Positions 1-6,223 of a stretch of 64,000 nt of DNA are shown one piece after another. Where the stretch lies: positions 124,001 to 188,000 of the forward strand of contig NZ_DASVSF010000110.1 in NCBI RefSeq assembly GCF_036388275.1, read 5' to 3'. The translations under genes were made by a program, and so were the position numbers. This stretch comes from Longimicrobium sp. (GTDB lineage Bacteria; Gemmatimonadota; Gemmatimonadetes; Longimicrobiales; Longimicrobiaceae). Numbering within the stretch: the first letter of the stretch is position 1; each line of letters begins with the position of its first letter. The notes under the pieces were generated by a model. The model ran no database searches and was not told where the DNA came from. It saw only the letters and a list, made by a program, of their open reading frames with translations.

Positions 1-474
1 GGCGATCAGGTCGGCGCTGATGCCCTGCGGCACCTGGGCGTGCTTGCGGCGCAGGTGCTGGTTCATGCCGTCGCCTTCGCCGCCGTCGCTGCCCATGGGC
101 ACGCGCGACATGCTTTCCACGCCGGCCCCGACGACCACGTCCTGCGCGCCGCTCATCACGCCCATGGCCGCGAAGTTCACCGCCTGCAGCCCCGATCCGC
201 AGTAGCGGTTGAGCGAAACGCCGCCCACGTGCAGCGGCCAGTCGGCGGCGAGCACCGCGTTGCGCGCGATGTTGGAGGCCTGCTCGCCCACCTGCGACAC
301 CACGCCCACCACCACGTCGTCCACGTCGGCGGGATCGATCTCCGCCCGCCGCGCCAGCTCGCGGAGCGTCTGCGCCAGCAGCTCCTGCGGATGGATTTCC
401 GTCAGCGCGCCCTTGCCCTTCTTGCCCCGCCCGCGCGGCGTGCGCACCGCGTCAATGATGTATGCGTCGGCCAT
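1..474 (-). CDS. Thiolase (acetyl-CoA C-acyltransferase), 3' end cut by window
   Basis: The N-terminal 158 residues of a thiolase; the rest lies beyond position 1. The protein starts MADAYIIDAVRTPRGRGKKG, which is the usual thiolase opening, and carries the acylated-cysteine motif NRYCGSGLQAVNFAA at about residues 90-104, followed by the GVESMSRVPMG stretch. Thiolases interconvert acyl-CoA plus acetyl-CoA with 3-ketoacyl-CoA, in beta-oxidation or in acetoacetyl-CoA synthesis; the sequence alone does not decide which. The ATG is preceded by GGGAGAAAG and by a good promoter about 40 bases upstream, so it is probably transcribed on its own. Confidence 0.93.
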   Translation of the reverse strand, partial: MADAYIIDAVRTPRGRGKKGKGALTEIHPQELLAQTLRELARRAEIDPADVDDVVVGVVSQVGEQASNIARNAVLAADWPLHVGGVSLNRYCGSGLQAVNFAAMGVMSGAQDVVVGAGVESMSRVPMGSDGGEGDGMNQHLRRKHAQVPQGISADLIA

Positions 475-517
475 GTCGCTTTCTCCCGGTGAGCATCCTC
501 GTTGGATGACGATGGTA

Positions 518-546
518 ATATTATATCCATCATCTCATCCAGGCAA
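518..546 (-). promoter_or_regulatory. Sigma-70-like promoter of the thiolase gene
   Basis: On the minus strand TTGCCT (541-546) is separated by exactly 17 bases from TAATAT (518-523). Transcription would begin near 511, giving a leader of about 37 bases with a Shine-Dalgarno-like GGGAGA. Inferred from sequence only. Confidence 0.6.
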
Positions 547-604
547 GAAGATCCGGAGAGTGGGAAGTCCACCCTCCGGCTTGGATCGCGCACCTGATCC
601 GGAC

Positions 605-964
605 TCAGTCCGCTGAGGACGTGGCGCTGGGGATGAATCCGAAGAACACCTCGATGGACCGGATGCGACCGGCCTCGATCCGGAAGAACTCGGCGTTGCG
701 GAAAGTGCCGCCGGGCTTTCCCTCCGTCTCGTAGCGCACGAAGGCCTCGTCGCCCTGCGCGAAGATGGTCATGGGCTCGCGGAAGCGGAACGAGCCTGCG
801 TGGGGAAAGCAGTGCGAGAAGTACGTCGCCCGGCTGATGTGGTCGTCCCAGGGGCTGGTGAAGGTGAAATCATCCGCGAGCAGCGCCTCCAACTGCTCGC
901 GGTCCGCCACTTGGTAGGCCGAGAAGTAGCGGCGGACCAGATCTGCTGTCGAGTCGTCGGTCAT
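605..964 (-). CDS. SnoaL-like / NTF2-fold protein
   Basis: A 119-residue soluble protein of the NTF2-like superfamily. It begins with the typical helix (DLVRRYFSAYQVADREQLEA), then LLADDFTFTSPWDD and the strand-rich end NAEFFRIEAGRIRSIEVFFG. Members are small alpha/beta-cone proteins that act as isomerases, hydrolases or ligand-binding modules; the substrate cannot be told here. It follows the helix-hairpin-helix gene by 31 bases on the same strand, so it may be its operon partner. Length fits the family and the protein looks complete. Confidence 0.8.
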   Translation of the reverse strand: MTDDSTADLVRRYFSAYQVADREQLEALLADDFTFTSPWDDHISRATYFSHCFPHAGSFRFREPMTIFAQGDEAFVRYETEGKPGGTFRNAEFFRIEAGRIRSIEVFFGFIPSATSSAD

Positions 965-995
965 GGGAGGGCTTCGGTGGGTGGTTGGGGAGTGA

Positions 996-1202
996 TCAAT
1001 CGTCGAGGGATTGTCCGCGCTCGGTAAGGGCGATGCGGATCAGGCCGAGGGCCTTGGGTCCCATCCCGTGCAGCTTCAGCAGTTCTCGCGCGCTCCGTCC
1101 GGCGAGCTGGTCCAGCCGCGTGTAGCCAGCCGCGACGAGCGCCCGGTGCGCGGGCCTGCCAATGCCGGCGGGTAGATCGCTTTCCACCGGACCGGCGCTC
1201 AT
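996..1202 (-). CDS. Small helix-hairpin-helix protein
   Basis: A 68-residue protein carrying one helix-hairpin-helix unit (LPAGIGRPAHRALVAAGY, then LDQLAGRSARELLKLHGMGP). The GIGRPA and GMGPKA hairpins resemble those that bind the DNA backbone without sequence specificity; similar short proteins also resemble the C-terminal domain of RNA polymerase alpha. The ATG at 1202 overlaps the stop of the upstream zinc-ribbon gene in an ATGA arrangement, implying translational coupling. A longer in-frame reading extends upstream through repeat DNA but has no plausible ribosome site, so the short form was chosen. Function is unknown. Confidence 0.75.
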   Translation of the reverse strand: MSAGPVESDLPAGIGRPAHRALVAAGYTRLDQLAGRSARELLKLHGMGPKALGLIRIALTERGQSLDD

Positions 1203-1435
1203 CTCGCCTCCTCCATCGCGGGCCTGCCGTTCCACGCGGCGCACAGCTCGTCGGTGAAGCAGGGCAGCAGGTACTCGGTGCTGGGCTTCACCTGGCAGCC
1301 CGCGTTTCCGCAGGTGATGCGCAAGCTCTCGCTCAACCACGGATCGGGCTCGAGCGCCGCCGGGCCGCCGCAGAACGGGCAGGGGCGCAGCAGGGCGGGG
1401 ATGGCCCGCGGGAGATCGGCCGTTCGCTGGGTCAT
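1199..1435 (-). CDS. Lar-like zinc-ribbon protein
   Basis: A 78-residue protein with a CPFCGG knuckle at residues 19-24 and a second cysteine pair in ITCGNAGCQ (about residues 40-48), then a conserved AAWNGRP ending. This is the layout of the Lar family of restriction-alleviation proteins and related phage and plasmid zinc ribbons. Lar of the Rac prophage modulates type I restriction; whether this protein does so is unknown, because no restriction genes are visible nearby. It overlaps the helix-hairpin-helix gene by four bases. The start ATG at 1435 was preferred over upstream in-frame codons that lie in repetitive DNA. Confidence 0.75.
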   Translation of the reverse strand: MTQRTADLPRAIPALLRPCPFCGGPAALEPDPWLSESLRITCGNAGCQVKPSTEYLLPCFTDELCAAWNGRPAMEEAR

Positions 1436-1530
1436 GGTGGCACTCGTTCGCTCGGGTTCGGCGCGGATCAGGCGCCCGCTGGCCTGGTACCCATACGTCG
1501 AACGAGAAGGCGTGGGATCGACACGTGGTT

Positions 1531-1750
1531 CCCCCTCCCCCGGCCCCTCCCCCGCAAACCGCGCGGGAGAGGGAGAACTTCGATTGCGGTGGGACAGGTG
1601 CCGGCGCATTCCTTCGGGAGCCCCCTCCCCCCGGCCCCCGTCCCCCGCTACGCAGGGGAGGGGGAGACCTGAATCGCGCTTCTGCCGGCCTGGCGCAACC
1701 GACTGGCTCCCTTCCCCCGCGCAGTTTGCGGGGGAAGGGTTGGGGATGGG
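1531..1750. repeat. Composite GC-rich intergenic repeat (family C)
   Basis: A run of C-rich inverted units built on CCCCTCCCCCGGCCCCTCCC followed by a CGCAAAC..GCGGGAGAG hairpin, then a second unit with the opposite hairpin and a GAGACCTGAATCGCG tail. The whole block of about 165 bases is repeated with few changes at 14305-14475; single units recur at 3383, 3570, 10640, 10728, 62065, 62140 and 62390. It fills the gap between the zinc-ribbon gene and the SRPBCC gene. No gene is supported here. Confidence 0.75.
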
Positions 1751-1828
1751 GGGCGCCGGCCCGAGCGCCGGGCCTTCCTGGCCGCACCTCAGCCTGGGGT
1801 TCGTGCACGCGCGGGAAGCCGCTTTGCC

Positions 1829-2323
1829 TCAGCGGGGCATCGATTCCAGGTACTCCGCAAGGCGTGCCAGCGTCTGGTTGCCCAGCTCCACCGCGCCGAA
1901 CTTGATGCTGGCCTCGCGCTGCTCGCGGGTGCGCATCAGCATGCGCGAGGTCAGGCGCGTCTTTCCGCCCTCATCGTCGAAGGTGATCGTCACGAAGAAC
2001 TGATGGGGATCGTCGTCTTCATCCCGGCCGTGGTCGAACACCAGGCGCTCGGGGCGCACCACCTCGCGGTACTCTATGCGGTTGGGCCAATCCTTCCCGT
2101 CCGGCCCGTGCATCATGAACCGCCACCTTCCGCCCACGCGGCAGTCGTGCTCGAACGTGGTGATGGTGAAGCCGTCGGGGCCGTACCACTTCGCCAGGTG
2201 CTCCGGCTGGGTGTACGCCTGGAACACCAGCTCGCGCGGCGCGTCGAACACGCGCGTGAGGACGATCTCCCGGTCTTCCGTGCCCGTTGCCGCGGTCGTG
2301 CCGGCTGCCTCTGCTGTCGTCAT
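1829..2323 (-). CDS. SRPBCC (AHSA1-type) protein, second of the ArsR-linked pair
   Basis: A 164-residue protein of the START/Bet v1 (SRPBCC) fold, activator-of-Hsp90-ATPase-like branch. Family landmarks are the opening strand EIVLTRVFDAPRELVFQAYT, then PEHLAKWYGPDGF, GGRWRFMMHGPDG and the closing helix near LEYLESMP. These proteins form a deep hydrophobic cavity for lipophilic ligands; the ligand is unknown. It follows another SRPBCC gene by 36 bases in an operon headed by an ArsR regulator, a recurring arrangement in which the regulator and the SRPBCC protein are co-expressed. Confidence 0.85.
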   Translation of the reverse strand: MTTAEAAGTTAATGTEDREIVLTRVFDAPRELVFQAYTQPEHLAKWYGPDGFTITTFEHDCRVGGRWRFMMHGPDGKDWPNRIEYREVVRPERLVFDHGRDEDDDPHQFFVTITFDDEGGKTRLTSRMLMRTREQREASIKFGAVELGNQTLARLAEYLESMPR

Positions 2324-2359
2324 CGCGCTTCTCTCTCGGGTGATGGTGAGTGACGTTGA

Positions 2360-2857
2360 TCAGTGGTTCGCCAGCAAGGTGGCCAGGCGATCGAGGCCTT
2401 CCTTCCAGCCCTGCACCTCGCCGTGGTCCGCGGGCAGGCCGGCCTGGCGGATCGTCACCAAGGTGCCGGCCCCGGCGTCGGCGAAGCTCACCGCGATGTG
2501 CATCTCCGCCGGATAGCCGGGACGCGGGACCGCCGAGCCCTCGGCATCGGAAAACCAGCACCGGAACGCGATCCGCTGCGGCTCGGCGATGTCGGTGTAG
2601 ACGCCCTTGACCCAGACTGGGTCGTAATCCTGAAAGCGGTGGCAGTAGTGCAGCGTGCCGCCGGGGCGAACGTCCATCGTACAAGGCGAAAGGGTGCTGC
2701 CCTCAGGCCCGAACCAGCGCGCATAGTGCTCGGGCGTCGTCCAGGCGCGGTACACCAGCTCGCGCGGTGCGTCGAAGCCACGGGTGATCACCAGGTCGCC
2801 GCCCTCCCACGCCACCCGCGTCTCCGCCGGGACGGTCCTACTTGCTGCCGCCGTCAT
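2360..2857 (-). CDS. SRPBCC (AHSA1-type) protein, first of the ArsR-linked pair
   Basis: A 165-residue SRPBCC protein. It shows DLVITRGFDAPRELVYRAWT, PEHYARWFGPEGS, then the GGTLHYCHRF strand and a final helix (VQGWKEGLDRLATLLANH). It is a diverged paralog of the next gene downstream. Its start overlaps the 3' end of the ArsR gene by 20 bases, so translation is probably coupled. ArsR-SRPBCC gene pairs are common in Actinobacteria, Gemmatimonadota and relatives, but their physiological signal is mostly undefined. Confidence 0.85.
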   Translation of the reverse strand: MTAAASRTVPAETRVAWEGGDLVITRGFDAPRELVYRAWTTPEHYARWFGPEGSTLSPCTMDVRPGGTLHYCHRFQDYDPVWVKGVYTDIAEPQRIAFRCWFSDAEGSAVPRPGYPAEMHIAVSFADAGAGTLVTIRQAGLPADHGEVQGWKEGLDRLATLLANH

Positions 2858-3194
2858 CGCTCTGCTCCCTGCTCTGAAGGGTGCGAAGGTACTCGTCCAA
2901 TCGATCGAAGCTCTGCTCCCAGAACCGCCGGTACGGCTCCATCCACTCGTTCACTTCGCGCAGGGGTTCCGGCTGCAGGCGCGCTGGCCGCCACTGCGCT
3001 TCGCGGCCACGCTCGATCAGCCCCGCGCGCTCCAAAACCTTCAGATGCTTGGAGATGGCGGGCATGCTCATGGCGAACGGCTCGGCCAGCTCCGTGACCG
3101 TCGCCTCGCCCTTCGCCAGGCGCGCCAGCATCGCCCGCCGCGTGGGGTCGGCGAGCGCGGCAAAGGTGGCGCTGAGGCGATCGGCTTCCGTCAT
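2838..3194 (-). CDS. ArsR-family winged-helix repressor
   Basis: A 118-residue winged-helix protein starting MTEADRLSATFAALADPTRR, with the recognition region TELAEPFAMSMPAISKHLKV and the wing ERAGLIERGREAQWRPARL. The classical metal-binding cysteines of ArsR/SmtB are absent, so the ligand is likely not a metal. An in-frame ATG 15 bases upstream lies inside the palindromic operator; the ATG at 3194 was chosen because GGAAAG sits five bases before it. It heads an operon with two SRPBCC genes and probably represses its own promoter. Confidence 0.88.
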   Translation of the reverse strand: MTEADRLSATFAALADPTRRAMLARLAKGEATVTELAEPFAMSMPAISKHLKVLERAGLIERGREAQWRPARLQPEPLREVNEWMEPYRRFWEQSFDRLDEYLRTLQSREQSDDGGSK

Positions 3195-3197
3195 CTG

Positions 3198-3258
3198 TAC
3201 TTTCCACAAAGGTTAATTAACCTATGTGGAAAGTAGGAGCAGCGGTTGGCGCGGTCAA
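3198..3258 (-). promoter_or_regulatory. Promoter and palindromic operator of the ArsR/SRPBCC operon
   Basis: Minus-strand TTGACC (3253-3258), a 17-base spacer and TACTTT (3230-3235) form the promoter. A 38-base palindrome at 3198-3235 has 11-base arms TACTTTCCACA / TGTGGAAAGTA around a GGTTAATTAACC core, with one mismatched pair. It covers the -10 hexamer and the predicted start of transcription, the expected position for autorepression by the dimeric ArsR protein it precedes. Confidence 0.75.
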
Positions 3259-3280
3259 GGGGGAGGGGCCCCGGCTGGGT

Positions 3281-3334
3281 CGGGCGAATGAATTCGCTGC
3301 AACAACCACACGAAGTCCGCCTTCGCGGACTGGC
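3281..3334 (+). repeat. Intergenic repeat family A, copy 1
   Basis: A 54-base unit beginning GGGCGAATGAATTCGCTGCA and ending in the short hairpin GTCCGCCTTCGCGGAC. Further copies lie at 10505-10558 (inverted), 14499-14551 (degenerate, inverted), 35383-35436, 43986-44040 and 44303-44359. All are intergenic and most neighbour family C or B repeats. The rest of the 3259-3630 gap holds two family C units and no supported gene. Confidence 0.8.
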
Positions 3335-3382
3335 TCGTTCTCGTGGGGGGAGGACGTGTGGCGCGCCCGGAAGGTGGTGCAG

Positions 3383-3616
3383 TTCTCCCCCTCTCCCGCT
3401 TGCGGGAGAGGGGGCCGGGGGGAGAGGGCAGCCGAGGATTGCGCCGGCCCAGGTCGAAACGCGTCGCCGCTCGCCAGGGTTCCAGCCGACGCGCGGCGGC
3501 GGACACGGAGGCTGAGGCCGCCCCAAGCCATGTGTGACTCGGTCGCCGCGTGGTAGCGATGTTTCTCCCCTGTCCGCACGCTGTTTGTGCGGGGAGGGGT
3601 CGGGGGAGGGGCCCTC
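3383..3616. repeat. Family C repeats between ArsR operon and blaI-like gene
   Basis: Two C-rich hairpin units, one near 3383-3430 (CCCCCTCTCCCGCTTGCGGG then GAGAGGGGG) and one near 3570-3616 (TCCCCTGTCCGCACGCTGTT, then GTGCGGGGAGGGG). The sequence between them shows no start codon with a ribosome site and no family resemblance. Confidence 0.6.
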
Positions 3617-3630
3617 TCGAAACAAAAGCC

Positions 3631-3680
3631 TTGACGGCGTGCAAACCTGCTAGTACACTAGCACATGCTAGTGTACTAGC
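3631..3680 (+). promoter_or_regulatory. BlaI-type promoter/operator
   Basis: TTGACG (3631-3636), a 17-base spacer and TACACT (3654-3659) make a strong promoter. An inverted repeat with perfect 14-base arms GCTAGTACACTAGC / GCTAGTGTACTAGC and a 4-base centre covers 3649-3680, overlapping the -10 hexamer and start point. The TACA..TGTA core matches the known operator style of BlaI/MecI repressors, and the next gene encodes such a repressor. Each arm is itself nearly palindromic, as expected for two dimers bound side by side. Confidence 0.85.
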
Positions 3681-3703
3681 ACGTCTACCCGGAGCGAATC
3701 CCG

Positions 3704-4093
3704 ATGGAAGCAAGTCCCCCCCTGGACCTTGGCCGGCGCGAGCGGCAGATCATGGAAGTGGTCTACCGCCTGGGCCGCGCCAGCGCGTCCGAAGTCCGCG
3801 CCCACTTGGCCGATCCCCCCAGCTACTCCGCCGTGCGCGCCATGCTGCGCATCCTGGAAGAGAAGGGACACCTGCAGCACGCGCAGGAAGGCCTCAAGCA
3901 CGTCTACTTTCCCACGGCGCCGCACGAGGACGTCCGCGAGTCGGCCATGCGCCACGTGCTGCGCACCTTTTTCGCTGGCTCCACCGCCGCCGCCATGGCC
4001 GCGCTGATGGACGCCTCGGAAGAGCCGCCCTCCGACGACGAGCTCGACGCGCTGGCCGCGCTGATCGACCGCGCGCGGGAGCAGGGCCAATGA
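3704..4093 (+). CDS. BlaI/MecI/CopY-family transcriptional repressor
   Basis: A 129-residue repressor. Residues 8-75 form the winged helix (DLGRRERQIMEVVYRLGRAS, SYSAVRAMLRILEEKGHLQH and the wing QEGLKHVYFPT), followed by a helical dimerisation tail with FFAGSTAAAMAALMD. BlaI proteins bind a TACA/TGTA palindrome as dimers and are inactivated by proteolysis triggered by a membrane M56 peptidase sensor. That partner is the next gene, whose ATG overlaps this stop codon (ATGA). The operator at 3649-3680 indicates autoregulation. The inducing signal is unknown; no beta-lactamase gene is adjacent. Confidence 0.92.
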   Translation: MEASPPLDLGRRERQIMEVVYRLGRASASEVRAHLADPPSYSAVRAMLRILEEKGHLQHAQEGLKHVYFPTAPHEDVRESAMRHVLRTFFAGSTAAAMAALMDASEEPPSDDELDALAALIDRAREQGQ

Positions 4094-6087
4094 GCGCCGG
4101 CCTGATGCCCGGGGCGGAGTGGCTGCCCCTGCTGGCCGAGCTGGCGGCCAAGGCGACGCTGATCCTGCTGCTGGCCGCCGCCGTCTCGGCGCTGCTCTGG
4201 CGCGCCTCTGCCGCCGTGCGCCACCTGGTGTGGTGCGTCGCCGTCATCGGCGTCCTGGCCCTGCCCGTGTTCTCGGTGGTGCTTCCCGCCTGGGAGGTTC
4301 CGCTGCTGCCGTCCACCGCGGCCCCGGCGTCCACGGCTCCGGCGACGCTCGTCGAGCAGCCCGGTTTCCACGCGGAGATGCCGGACAGGGCGCTCCTGGC
4401 CGAGCCGATGCCGGTCGTCCACTCCGCCGCCGACGCGTGGCTGCCGCGCGCCGCCGCCGGTCTCGTTGCCGCGGGGGTGCTCGCCGGGCTGCTGTGGCTG
4501 GCGCTGGGCTTCTGGGGCGTGGCGCGGATGGGACGCCGTGCGCAGGTGGTGCACGACCCCGAGTGGCTGCGCAGCGCGCACGAAGCCGCGGAACAGCTGC
4601 AGCTGCGACGTCCCGTGCTGCTGCTGCGGGATCGCGGCGCGGTGATGCCGGCCACGGGCGGCCTGCTGTGGCCCGCGGTGGTGCTGCCCGCCAACGCCGA
4701 CCAGTGGGCCGACGACCGCCGCCGCGCGGTGCTGGCGCACGAGCTGGCCCACGTGAAGCGCTTCGACACGCTGACGCAGGCGCTGGCGCAGGTGGCCTGC
4801 GCGCTCTTCTGGTGGCATCCGGCCGTGTGGTACGCCGCGCGGCGCCTTCGCGTGGAGCGCGAGCGCGCCTGCGACGACCTGGTGCTCCGCACGGGCACCC
4901 GCGCGTCGGACTACGCCTCGCACCTGCTGGAGATCGCCCGCTCGCACCGCTCGCCCTGGCTGGCGTCGCCCGCGCTGGTGAGCATGGCCCGGCCCTCACA
5001 ACTGGAGTCGCGGCTGCTGTGGGTGCTGGATGCCGCCCGCTCGCGGGGCGTGCCCTCCGCAGGCGCCAAGCTTCTCGCCGTCGTCGCGGGGCTGTTGATC
5101 GTCGGCTCTCTCGCGGCCATGCGGCCCGTCGAGGCGGCCGCTGCACACCAATCCGGCTCGCTCGTCAACGATGCCCGTGCGGAGATCGAAGAGGACGACG
5201 GGTTCCAGTCGGGGCGCTCCGACGACGCGCGGTCGAAGGATACTCGCAAGGACGCGCCGAAGAAGGGTCCGGCATCAGCGCTGGCGCAGACCGACACGCC
5301 GCCCGCGCGCGCCGAAATTGACGACCTGGTCGCCATGCGTGCCGTAGGCGTCGACGCGGAGTACATCGGCCAGATGCGCGACGCGGGCTACACCGGCCTG
5401 AGCAGCGACGACCTCGTTTCCATGCGCGCCGTCGGAGTCACCCCGGAGTACGCCCGGGAGATGAACGGCGTCGGCTGGGGGCGACTGACGGCGGACGAAT
5501 TGACGGGGCTGCGCGCGGTGGGAGTGACCGCGGCCTGGCTGGTCGACATGCGCCGCGCCGGGGTGGACCCGCGCTCGGCCGACGAGGCGACGGGGATGCG
5601 CGCCGTGGGCGTCGATGCGCAGTTCGTCGCGCAGATGCGTGAACTCGGCTTCACCAACGCTTCCGCGAGCGACCTGACCGGCATGCGCGCCGTGGGCGTA
5701 ACGCGGGAGTTCGTCAGGGAACTGGTGCGCGAGGGCGTGCGCGACGTATCCGCCAATGACGCCACCAGTCTGCGCGCCCTGCGCGTGGACGCCGACTATC
5801 TAGCGGACCTTCGGGCGGCCGGACTGTCGGGGCTGGACGTGGAAACGCTCTCCGGTCTGCGCGCGGTGGGCGTCACCGGCGCGTACATCCGCGAGCTGGC
5901 CAGCGTGGGGCTCACGGGGCTCTCGGCCAGGCGGCTGACGGACTTGCGTGCCCACCGCATCGACGCGGCGTACGTCCGCGAGTTGCGGGAGGCCGGATTC
6001 GCCGACCTGAACGCGGACCAGCTGATTCGGCTGCGCGCCAGCGGGGTGGACCGCGACCAGGCCAGGGGCCGCGCCCGAACGCCGTAA
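4090..6087 (+). CDS. M56 (BlaR1-type) membrane peptidase sensor with 29-residue repeats
   Basis: A 665-residue membrane sensor. Hydrophobic segments lie near residues 18-37, 44-64, 124-144 and 326-345. The cytosolic loop carries the zinc-peptidase motif HELAH at 217-221 and the CDD motif ERERACDDLVLR, as in M56 proteins. In BlaR1, signal binding outside the cell activates this peptidase to destroy the BlaI repressor. Instead of a penicillin-binding domain, the part after the last membrane helix is a linker and, from residue 413 to the end, eight full and one partial copy of a 29-residue repeat with consensus L-x-x-[ML]-RAVGV-[TD]-x-x-[YF]. The same repeat forms most of the next gene product. 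The start at 4090 overlaps the repressor stop codon. Confidence 0.9.
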   Translation: MSAGLMPGAEWLPLLAELAAKATLILLLAAAVSALLWRASAAVRHLVWCVAVIGVLALPVFSVVLPAWEVPLLPSTAAPASTAPATLVEQPGFHAEMPDRALLAEPMPVVHSAADAWLPRAAAGLVAAGVLAGLLWLALGFWGVARMGRRAQVVHDPEWLRSAHEAAEQLQLRRPVLLLRDRGAVMPATGGLLWPAVVLPANADQWADDRRRAVLAHELAHVKRFDTLTQALAQVACALFWWHPAVWYAARRLRVERERACDDLVLRTGTRASDYASHLLEIARSHRSPWLASPALVSMARPSQLESRLLWVLDAARSRGVPSAGAKLLAVVAGLLIVGSLAAMRPVEAAAAHQSGSLVNDARAEIEEDDGFQSGRSDDARSKDTRKDAPKKGPASALAQTDTPPARAEIDDLVAMRAVGVDAEYIGQMRDAGYTGLSSDDLVSMRAVGVTPEYAREMNGVGWGRLTADELTGLRAVGVTAAWLVDMRRAGVDPRSADEATGMRAVGVDAQFVAQMRELGFTNASASDLTGMRAVGVTREFVRELVREGVRDVSANDATSLRALRVDADYLADLRAAGLSGLDVETLSGLRAVGVTGAYIRELASVGLTGLSARRLTDLRAHRIDAAYVRELREAGFADLNADQLIRLRASGVDRDQARGRARTP

Positions 6088-6103
6088 CCCGTAGTCCTGT
6101 AAC

Positions 6104-6135
6104 GGGATCGAGGCGGCGCGCGCCGCCTCGATCCC
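6104..6135 (+). terminator. Perfect hairpin after the M56 sensor gene
   Basis: Fifteen-base arms GGGATCGAGGCGGCG / CGCCGCCTCGATCCC with a two-base centre, 17 bases after the stop codon. There is no immediate T tract, so it may act as a partial terminator or mRNA-stabilising stem between the sensor gene and the secreted repeat protein. Confidence 0.5.
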
Positions 6136-6223
6136 CCGAACTTTCTTGCAGGTGGAGCCCGTACGAGGCGGCCATCCACCCCGGCGTGCGCCCACCCCTC
6201 ACCTTTTCGACAGGAGCTGCCCC

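Noticed and set aside
3550..4089. In-frame upstream extension of the M56 sensor gene back to 3550
   Set aside because: It would run through the BlaI promoter/operator and the whole repressor gene; the ATG overlapping the repressor stop is the normal arrangement.
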